Under the pieces are notes generated by a model, which was not told the DNA's origin, did no database searches, and saw nothing but the letters and a program-made list of their open reading frames with translations. A DNA stretch of 64,000 nucleotides, from the NCBI GenBank assembly GCA_041191405.1, contig JBEEOW010000018.1:19965-83964 (forward strand). The letters run 5' to 3'. Positions within the stretch are counted from its first letter, which is position 1. Every line of letters starts with the position of its first letter. The translations under genes and the position numbers were made by a program. Shown here one piece after another: positions 36,330-42,652 of the stretch. The DNA comes from JBEEOW01 sp041191405 (GTDB lineage Bacteria > Bacteroidota > Bacteroidia > Cytophagales > UBA9547).

Positions 36330-36400
36330 TTTGTCAATCCGACACAGGAGGAATCTTATTAAATTAAAAAATAAGTTGTCTCATTCCTCAACATGACAAA
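36330..36400. repeat. Degenerate palindromic repeat between ispH and crtZ
   Basis: Outer arms TTTGTCA/TGACAAA (36330-36336, 36394-36400), middle arms GAGGAAT/ATTCCTC (36348-36354, 36383-36389) and inner arms CTTATT/AATAAG (36355-36360, 36370-36375) form one long imperfect hairpin. The pattern GTCAATCCG...GAGGAAT resembles the widely dispersed GTCATTCCG...GAGGAATC elements seen in many bacterial genomes. Confidence 0.6.
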
Positions 36401-36430
36401 TAGATAACAGAATAAAAACAGAATAAATAT

Positions 36431-36877
36431 ATGCAAATCATCATCAATATATTATTAGTAATAGGAGCATTTCTAGGAATGGAAGGAGTTGCGTGGGCTA
36501 CACATAAATATATAATGCATGGTTTTATGTGGAATTGGCACGAATCACATCATGTTCCACATAACGACAAGTACGAAAAAAATGACTTATTCAGTGTAGT
36601 TTTCAGCTTACCATCAATAGTAATGATAATTGTGGGTTCAGAAGTAGAAAGTGTTCGATATTTAATGTACCTAGGAATTGGAATTGCAGCTTATGGTTTA
36701 TTTTACTTTATATTTCATGACATTATTGTTCATAGAAGAATAAAAATCAAATACATAGCTCATTCAGGATATATGCGCCACTTAGTGAGAGCCCATAAAG
36801 TTCATCATAAAACTATTGGCAAAGATGGAGCTAAATCATTTGGTTTCTTATTCGCAAAAAAAGAATATTCGGAGTAA
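36431..36877 (+). CDS. crtZ: Beta-carotene 3-hydroxylase
   Basis: CrtZ is a di-iron membrane hydroxylase that turns beta-carotene into zeaxanthin. The 148-residue protein has the full set of histidine motifs: HKYIMHGFMWNWHESHH (H-x4-H and H-x2-HH), FHDIIVHRR, and HLVRAHKVHHKT. Four hydrophobic segments surround them. It is the last recognisable gene of the carotenoid cluster, 102 bp after ispH, and is followed by a dispersed repeat copy at 36895-37020 rather than a simple terminator. Confidence 0.95.
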   Translation: MQIIINILLVIGAFLGMEGVAWATHKYIMHGFMWNWHESHHVPHNDKYEKNDLFSVVFSLPSIVMIIVGSEVESVRYLMYLGIGIAAYGLFYFIFHDIIVHRRIKIKYIAHSGYMRHLVRAHKVHHKTIGKDGAKSFGFLFAKKEYSE

Positions 36878-36894
36878 TTCAAATTTAAAAAAAA

Positions 36895-37020
36895 TAGTCT
36901 AGCGAAAACTTACACATCGGCTACGCTCAGTGACCGTTTTCGAGTTTCAGTTACTCGAAAAATAGCGTTTACGGTGGTTGAGCGTAGTCGAAGCATTATT
37001 AAAGCTGATTTTTCGCTTAA
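36895..37020 (+). repeat. Dispersed intergenic repeat, copy A (~125 bp)
   Basis: This segment matches the reverse complement of 60378-60504 with roughly 80-85% identity by eye. Both contain CTACGCTCAGTG, TACTCGAAAAATAGC and ACGGTGGTTGAGCGTAGTCG. Within each copy CTACGCTCA and TGAGCGTAG form an inverted repeat. No coding capacity; it resembles REP/MITE-like elements. Confidence 0.75.
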
Positions 37021-37066
37021 ACTTCTTTGGACATTCTTTAAGCAATATTTTGATTTAATCTTCTAT

Positions 37067-37996
37067 TTACTTCAATAAAAAATCTATATTCCGCTTCAAA
37101 CCAGCAAGTTTAGTTCGTTTTACAGCACTTTTTGAGAATGTTTTACTAAAAACTTCTTCAGTTATTTCTAACCAATCTTTCTGTTCTTTTAAAGATTTTA
37201 AATTATCATTAGCATTAAACAATGGCGTTCGATGTGGTTTGGAAAACCTATTCCACGGACAAACATCTTGGCAAATATCACAACCAAACACCCAGTTTTC
37301 AAACTTTCCTTTTACTTCTTGTGGTATTTGCTCTTTTAACTCAATTGTAAAATACGAAATACATTTACTGCCATCAACCACATAAGGATTTACAATTGCA
37401 TCTGTTGGGCAAGCGTCAATACATTTGGTACAAGTGCCACAGAAATCTTTCACTGGACCATCGTATTCTAGCTCTAAATCAATAATTAATTCGGCTATAA
37501 AAAAGAAACTTCCTTGCTGTTTATTAATTAAGTTACTGTTTTTGCCAACCCAACCTAAACCACTTTTTTTTGCCCAAACTTTATCCATCACAGGAGCCGA
37601 ATCCACAAACACCCTACCTCCAATTTCACCAATTTGTTCATTTAAGGTTTCTAAAAAAATCTTCAGTTTATCTTTTATAACAAAATGATAATCTTCGCCA
37701 TAAGCATATTTTGAAATCTTTAAATCTGATTCAAGTTGATTTTCTGTTGCTGGATAATAATTTAAAAGCAAAGAAATTACCGATTTTGCACCATCAACAA
37801 GTAAACGTGGGTCAAGGCGTTTGTCAAAATGATTTGCCATATATGCCATTTGTCCATGCATATTTTGGTTTAACCAATTTTCTAAACGAGGTGCTTCTTC
37901 CTCTAAAAATGTTGATTTTGAAATACCCACAAAATCAAAACCTAAGCGTTTGGCTTCTGTTTTAACCAATTGGGTATAAAGTGCTTTATTCGACAT
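37067..37996 (-). CDS. queG: Epoxyqueuosine reductase
   Basis: QueG reduces epoxyqueuosine to queuosine in tRNA using cobalamin and two [4Fe-4S] clusters. The 309-residue protein has the cobalamin-domain segment DSAPVMDKVWAKKSGLGWVG (about 126-145) and two cluster motifs: CGTCTKCIDACP and, with the single upstream Cys of SKCISYF, CDICQDVCPWN. Length is normal for the short form (about 310). The ATG overlaps the TAA of the potassium-channel gene by one base (TAATG), so the two are translationally coupled although functionally unrelated. Confidence 0.95.
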   Translation of the reverse strand: MSNKALYTQLVKTEAKRLGFDFVGISKSTFLEEEAPRLENWLNQNMHGQMAYMANHFDKRLDPRLLVDGAKSVISLLLNYYPATENQLESDLKISKYAYGEDYHFVIKDKLKIFLETLNEQIGEIGGRVFVDSAPVMDKVWAKKSGLGWVGKNSNLINKQQGSFFFIAELIIDLELEYDGPVKDFCGTCTKCIDACPTDAIVNPYVVDGSKCISYFTIELKEQIPQEVKGKFENWVFGCDICQDVCPWNRFSKPHRTPLFNANDNLKSLKEQKDWLEITEEVFSKTFSKSAVKRTKLAGLKRNIDFLLK

Positions 37997-39009
37997 TAAA
38001 ATTTATTCAATAAAAACACTTTTCTAAATGTAGATAATGTATCATCTGTACCAAGTAAAATCATAACATCATCAACCCCAAAAATTGTATCTGGTTTAAA
38101 ACCAATAAAACCTTTGATATTATCTTTAAAACCAACCAAAGTTACACCAGTTTTACTACTAATTTCTAGCTCTTTAATAGTTTTATCTCTAAATTCAGGT
38201 TTTATTTGGGCAAAGCTTATTTCTTCTAATCGAATTGATAATTCATTATCATTACTTAATAGTTCCATAAATTCAATTACCTCAGGCTTAGTAATTAAAC
38301 GAGCTAAAAATGTACCTCCAATTACATCAGGCATAATTACATTATTAGCACCTGCATGTCGTAATTTTTTTTCAGAAGTTGGTTCTGAGGCTCTTGAAAT
38401 AATTTTAATTTTAGGATTTAACTCTCTTGCAGTTAAAGTTATAAAAACATTTATTGCGTCTGACGATGTTGCAATTAAAAGTACAGATGCTTTTTTAATA
38501 CCAACCTTCAAAAGTGTTTCTTCTTGAGTGGCATCACCTGGTACAAATTTATAATTTACATTCAATGGAAATTTTTTAGGAGTATCTTCATTTGAATCTA
38601 CAATTACAAAATTTTTCCCATTCTTGTAAAGCTCTTCACAAGTGTGCATTCCATTACTTCCATAACCACAAACTATTACATGATTATGCATTAAGCCTAA
38701 TTCTCTTTCAAACATATATCCTTGATAAATAGAACGTAATTTTCCTTCAAATAAAAACTTGCTTATAAACGACACTATATAAGCAAAAATAATCAAATTC
38801 ATGATAATGTAAATACTTGTAAAGTACATGCCATTATCAGAAAGTAAATGAACTTCAGTAAAACCAACTGTACTTATGGTTATTACCGACATAAACAATG
38901 CCTCAGAAAAAGTATAATCTTCAATGTAAATATATCCAGAAATACCTACAAAAAGGCTAAACAGAAGCAAACCTATGGCAATAAATAAACCTCGTAGTTC
39001 TTTCCTCAT
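37996..39009 (-). CDS. Potassium channel with RCK (TrkA-N) domain
   Basis: The 337-residue protein has two membrane helices (about 8-28 and 65-85) around a pore loop. The selectivity-filter region is MSVITISTVGFTEVH, a variant of the K+ filter TVGYGD. The cytoplasmic part has an RCK N-domain (HVIVCGYGSNGMHTCEELY, GxGxxG type, about 110-225) and an RCK C-domain (about 240-337). This matches MthK-like ligand-gated channels that respond to nucleotides or calcium. It is the first gene of a two-gene unit with queG, downstream of the AraC-type regulator gene and its terminator. Confidence 0.9.
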   Translation of the reverse strand: MRKELRGLFIAIGLLLFSLFVGISGYIYIEDYTFSEALFMSVITISTVGFTEVHLLSDNGMYFTSIYIIMNLIIFAYIVSFISKFLFEGKLRSIYQGYMFERELGLMHNHVIVCGYGSNGMHTCEELYKNGKNFVIVDSNEDTPKKFPLNVNYKFVPGDATQEETLLKVGIKKASVLLIATSSDAINVFITLTARELNPKIKIISRASEPTSEKKLRHAGANNVIMPDVIGGTFLARLITKPEVIEFMELLSNDNELSIRLEEISFAQIKPEFRDKTIKELEISSKTGVTLVGFKDNIKGFIGFKPDTIFGVDDVMILLGTDDTLSTFRKVFLLNKF

Positions 39010-39057
39010 TCGTATTTATAAAACTGTTAAGTTGTTCAATTAGCAATTTATAAAAAT

Positions 39058-39119
39058 AAAAGTCCTTATTCAAATAAAAACCCCTTTATAGGAATATTTT
39101 TATTTAAATAAGGACTTTT
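39058..39119 (-). terminator. Hairpin terminator after the AraC-type gene
   Basis: Arms near 39058-39080 and 39097-39119 pair over about 22 positions with one mismatch. The stem base is flanked by A- and T-runs, so it could act in both directions. It lies between the AraC-type gene and the potassium-channel gene, both on the minus strand. Confidence 0.65.
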
Positions 39120-39120
39120 T

Positions 39121-39210
39121 TAGTACTGAGTACAAAGTACTAGGTACAGAGTATAAGTTTATAGTTAAATTAATAGAGTACTCAGTACTCCGTACTCTAT
39201 ACCCTGTACT
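39121..39210. repeat. Imperfect inverted repeat built of AGTAC words
   Basis: Left arm 39121-39157 and right arm 39175-39210 consist of reiterated AGTAC/GAGTA words and pair at about 24 of 33 aligned positions. It lies immediately after the AraC-type gene's stop codon and next to the A/T-flanked terminator. Confidence 0.65.
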
Positions 39211-39215
39211 TAAAA

Positions 39216-40139
39216 TTATACATTCATCAATGATTCTCTTCTTCTCATTTTACCAGCAGGTATTCCGAACATCATTTTGAAACGACGGCAGAAATAAGCT
39301 GTATCTTTATAACCAACCATTTTACCGATATCTCTAATACTGTGTTTAGAGGTACGAAGTAAGTTTACAGCTTGCTCCATACGTTGGTATTCGATATAGT
39401 CCTGAGGATTAATTCCTGTTAGCATTTTGAAATACTGACCAACATAATCTTCAGATACATTAGCTACATGTGCTAAAACATGATTTGATAAATCTCCTGC
39501 TAAGTTATTTTTGATAAATGTGAAAATATCAATCAAACGAGGATCTTTAAAATAATTTGAGTTAGTTGCTAATTGCTCAACAAACAAGTTTTTGTCAAGA
39601 ATATAACGAATAACTTCAATTACAAATTTCTCAGTAAGAACCTTAATAATTCTTTGGCCTCCAACTTTTTGTGCAATTTCTTCAGTAATAATATTTGTTA
39701 AATCAGCATTTAACAAATCATTTTTAGGAATTACAAAAGCGGGGATATCAAGTGATGTAAAGAAGTTAACAGAATCAAACACCTTTGCATCAAAACTCAT
39801 GGTAGTATAGCTATTTTCTATAGTACCAATTAAAGATGCATTGTTATTATAACCTAAATAACGTTCTTTATTTGATAAAAAATCTTCGTATTTTAAACGA
39901 GTTGGCTCACCTGAACCATAATGTAAATTAATAGGTTTACCAGCTGGCACAAATAGTAAATCACCTTCTTCTACTTTTTGAGAATTAGCTCCATAATAAA
40001 TAACCCCTTTATGTAAAAGAATTACAATGTTTTCAACATCATAAAAGTTTTCAACAAGAACAGGTTTTATTACTTTTACATTTTTGGATTTTATGTAGCG
40101 AGTACTTAGTGATTCAACAATTTTATTATAGTCCTCCAT
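39216..40139 (-). CDS. AraC-family transcriptional regulator
   Basis: The 307-residue protein has a cupin-like N-terminal sensor (about 25-110, VIYYGANSQKVEEGDLLFVP) and a C-terminal AraC DNA-binding domain with two helix-turn-helix units (about 205-300). These read LAHVANVSEDYVGQYFKMLT and IRDIGKMVGYKDTAYFCRRF, the latter being the family signature. Such proteins usually activate a nearby or distant metabolic operon in response to a small molecule. Neither neighbour (a channel and an acyl-CoA dehydrogenase) reveals the ligand. A TTG-N20-TAATTTTG promoter lies 50-80 bp upstream. Confidence 0.93.
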   Translation of the reverse strand: MEDYNKIVESLSTRYIKSKNVKVIKPVLVENFYDVENIVILLHKGVIYYGANSQKVEEGDLLFVPAGKPINLHYGSGEPTRLKYEDFLSNKERYLGYNNNASLIGTIENSYTTMSFDAKVFDSVNFFTSLDIPAFVIPKNDLLNADLTNIITEEIAQKVGGQRIIKVLTEKFVIEVIRYILDKNLFVEQLATNSNYFKDPRLIDIFTFIKNNLAGDLSNHVLAHVANVSEDYVGQYFKMLTGINPQDYIEYQRMEQAVNLLRTSKHSIRDIGKMVGYKDTAYFCRRFKMMFGIPAGKMRRRESLMNV

Positions 40140-40188
40140 TTGAGATTAATGATATTATTTTATTGGTGTGTTTGTGCAAATAGTTTTA

Positions 40189-40219
40189 CAAAATTAAAGC
40201 TATAATATTGGTATTTCAA
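40189..40219 (-). promoter_or_regulatory. Probable promoter of the AraC-type gene
   Basis: On the minus strand TTG (40219-40217), 20 bases, then TAATTTTG (40196-40189) match the Bacteroidota consensus with ideal spacing. The -7 box ends 49 bp before the ATG at 40139. Confidence 0.6.
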
Positions 40220-40279
40220 GAAATTATACAACTAATAGTTCAAATTCTATAAATAATCCAACATTAAAGAGGAATTGTA

Positions 40280-41419
40280 TTATTTTAGTATTTCACGAGA
40301 TATTACAATTTTCTGAATTTCAGAAGTTCCTTCATAGATTTGGGTTATTTTGGCATCTCTGAAAAGTCTTTCAACATGAAATTCTTTCACATAACCATAA
40401 CCCCCGTGTATCTGAATGGCTTCTGTGGTTACATACATTGCTACATCTGATGCATACAATTTGGCTTTAGCGGCTGCTTCTACATAATCAAGATGTTGAT
40501 CTTTTAAATAAGCAGCTTTTAAGCATAATAACCTTGCTGCTTCAATTTTTGTTGCCATATCTGCAAGTTTAAATTGAATTGCTTGGTGATCAGCGATAGG
40601 TTTTCCAAAAGTTTTTCTTTCTTTTGAATATTTTAATGCAAGTTCATAAGCACCCGAAGCTATACCAAGTGCTTGTGCAGCAATACCTATTCTACCTCCA
40701 TTGAGTGTTGCCATCGCAAATTTGAAACCAAAACCTTCGGCTCCAATTCTATTTTCAATAGGTACTTCTACATCTGTAAACATTAACGAATGAGTATCTG
40801 AACTTCGTATGCCAAGTTTATTTTCTTTTGTACCTACAACAAAACCTGGAGTACCTCTTTCAACAATAAATACACTTATACCTTTGTGTCCTAAAGCAGG
40901 ATTTGTTTGAGCTATAACAAGATAAATTGATGCGGATTTACCATTGGTAATCCAATTTTTTGTACCATTTAAAATATACTTATCACCATTTAAAATGGCT
41001 GTAGTATGTTGAGAGGTTGCATCAGAACCTGCTTCTGGTTCGGATAAACAAAATGCGCCTATTTTCTCTCCACTTGCTAATGGTTTTAAATATTTTTGTT
41101 TTTGTTCTTCTGTTCCAAAATTTTCTAATCCCCAACAAACCAACGAGTTGTTTACTGACATACACACAGCAACAGAAGCATCAATTTTCGCAATTTCTTG
41201 CATTGCAAGTACATAGCTAATGGTATCCATGCCACTTCCCCCATATTTTTCACTAACCATCATCCCCATAAATCCAAGGGAAGATAATGACTTTATCTGC
41301 TCAGTAGCGAAAGTTTGGGTTTCGTCTCGCTCAATTACACCAGCTAATAGTTCGCTTTGTGCAAATTGTCGAGCAGCTTCCTGCACAGCTTTGTGTTCAT
41401 CGGAGAAACTAAAGTTCAT
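40280..41419 (-). CDS. Acyl-CoA dehydrogenase (short/branched-chain type)
   Basis: The 379-residue flavoprotein oxidises acyl-CoA to 2-enoyl-CoA and passes electrons to ETF. Family signatures are in order: GAFCLSEPEAGSDA (about 125-138), the flavin-binding YILNGTKNWITNG, GGRIGIAAQALGIA, and near the C-terminus QIHGGYGYVKEFHVERLFRD with QIYEGTSEIQ, which carries the catalytic Glu of short-chain enzymes. Length is typical (about 380). Substrate could be butyryl-, 2-methylbutyryl- or isovaleryl-CoA. It is a single gene between the AraC regulator and rlmF; no ETF genes are near. Confidence 0.95.
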   Translation of the reverse strand: MNFSFSDEHKAVQEAARQFAQSELLAGVIERDETQTFATEQIKSLSSLGFMGMMVSEKYGGSGMDTISYVLAMQEIAKIDASVAVCMSVNNSLVCWGLENFGTEEQKQKYLKPLASGEKIGAFCLSEPEAGSDATSQHTTAILNGDKYILNGTKNWITNGKSASIYLVIAQTNPALGHKGISVFIVERGTPGFVVGTKENKLGIRSSDTHSLMFTDVEVPIENRIGAEGFGFKFAMATLNGGRIGIAAQALGIASGAYELALKYSKERKTFGKPIADHQAIQFKLADMATKIEAARLLCLKAAYLKDQHLDYVEAAAKAKLYASDVAMYVTTEAIQIHGGYGYVKEFHVERLFRDAKITQIYEGTSEIQKIVISREILK

Positions 41420-41561
41420 AACAAAAATGTTTTATATAGCTTTTAACTTAAACTATCTTAAAAAAGTTACATTAAAAATTAGAATATTTAAATAAAAATT
41501 AGATTTTTTAACAAAAAAATTGTTTATTCGAGGTTGCTTAATTGGAACTTCGCATAAATTA

Positions 41562-42515
41562 TTATTTCAACCATTCATTTTGTTGTTTTTTATCTAAATA
41601 AGTCCAGGCTAAAATCCTTGAAATTTTATTACCTTGTTTCATTTCAATAACTTTATACTCAAATATTCCCAGCTTATTCACAAATCCAATTAAGGATTTT
41701 AAATTATCACTTTTCGAAACTAATGTTGTAAACCACAAAACATTTTTGGCAAACAATTTACTTTCAGTCATCATATTTTGAATAAACTTTACCTCGCCAC
41801 CTTCACACCAAAGCTCAGCATTTTGTCCGCCAAAGTTTAAAGAAGCATTTTTTACTTGCGTTTGTTTAAGGTTTGAAACCTTTCTAATATTTCCAGCATT
41901 TGCCTCTTTAGCTGATGCATGAAAAGGTGGATTACAAATAGTTATATCAATTTTATCATCATGTGTGATAATGTTTTTAAAAATATTATTTTTATTTGAT
42001 TGATGTTTTAATTCTATGTTGGATTGTAAAAATGGGTTGTTATCAATAATTAATTGTGCATTTTGTATGGATTTTTGTTCAATATCGGACGCAATAAAAT
42101 GCCAATTATATTCGGCTACCCCAATAATTGGGTAAACTAAATTTGCACCAGTACCAATATCCAAACAAGTAATTTTTTCTCCAATTGGTAGTTTTCCATT
42201 GTTATTTTGAATCAATAAATCGGCTATGTAATGAATATAATCTGCTCTGCCAGGAATTGGCGGACATAAATTACCTTCTGGAATGTCCCAAAAATCTACT
42301 TTATAAAAATGTTTTAATAGTGCTTTGTTTAAGGTTTTTACGGCTTTATTATCAAAAAAATTAATAGTTTCATCATTGTATTCATTTTTAAAAACAAAAG
42401 CTTTCAATTCAGGCAAAACATTGCAAAGTATATCAAAATCATACCTTTGATTGTGCTTATTTTTTGGATGTAAAATAGTTTTAACATTTAATTCTCTGAC
42501 TTTACCATTACCCAT
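41562..42515 (-). CDS. rlmF: 23S rRNA (adenine-N6)-methyltransferase RlmF
   Basis: RlmF methylates A1618 of 23S rRNA with S-adenosylmethionine. The 317-residue protein has the family N-terminus (LHPKNKHNQRYDFDILCNVL, WDIPEGNLCPPIPGRADYIH), the SAM-binding motif ITCLDIGTGANLVYPIIG, and the adenine-N6 catalytic motif ICNPPFHASAKEA (NPPF). GGQNAELWCEGGEVKFIQNM follows, as in the family. Length fits (about 300-320). It ends 142 bp before the stop of the acyl-CoA dehydrogenase unit and starts 68 bp after the nagB terminator. Confidence 0.95.
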   Translation of the reverse strand: MGNGKVRELNVKTILHPKNKHNQRYDFDILCNVLPELKAFVFKNEYNDETINFFDNKAVKTLNKALLKHFYKVDFWDIPEGNLCPPIPGRADYIHYIADLLIQNNNGKLPIGEKITCLDIGTGANLVYPIIGVAEYNWHFIASDIEQKSIQNAQLIIDNNPFLQSNIELKHQSNKNNIFKNIITHDDKIDITICNPPFHASAKEANAGNIRKVSNLKQTQVKNASLNFGGQNAELWCEGGEVKFIQNMMTESKLFAKNVLWFTTLVSKSDNLKSLIGFVNKLGIFEYKVIEMKQGNKISRILAWTYLDKKQQNEWLK

Positions 42516-42583
42516 AATTTACCTTTTTAACACTTTAAAATAATTAATAGAAAATTAAAAAATAACTCTCTATCTATATAAGC

Positions 42584-42621
42584 AAAAAAGCCTCACTAAC
42601 TACTGTTAATGAGGCTTTTTT
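42584..42621 (-). terminator. Rho-independent terminator after nagB
   Basis: A 12-bp stem AAAAAAGCCTCA / TGAGGCTTTTTT (42584-42595, 42610-42621) with a 14-nt loop lies 32 bp beyond the nagB stop at 42653. The A/T flanks allow function on either strand, but the context supports the minus strand. Confidence 0.88.
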
Positions 42622-42652
42622 AATTTTTAAACAATCAATTATTTCTAATTGA

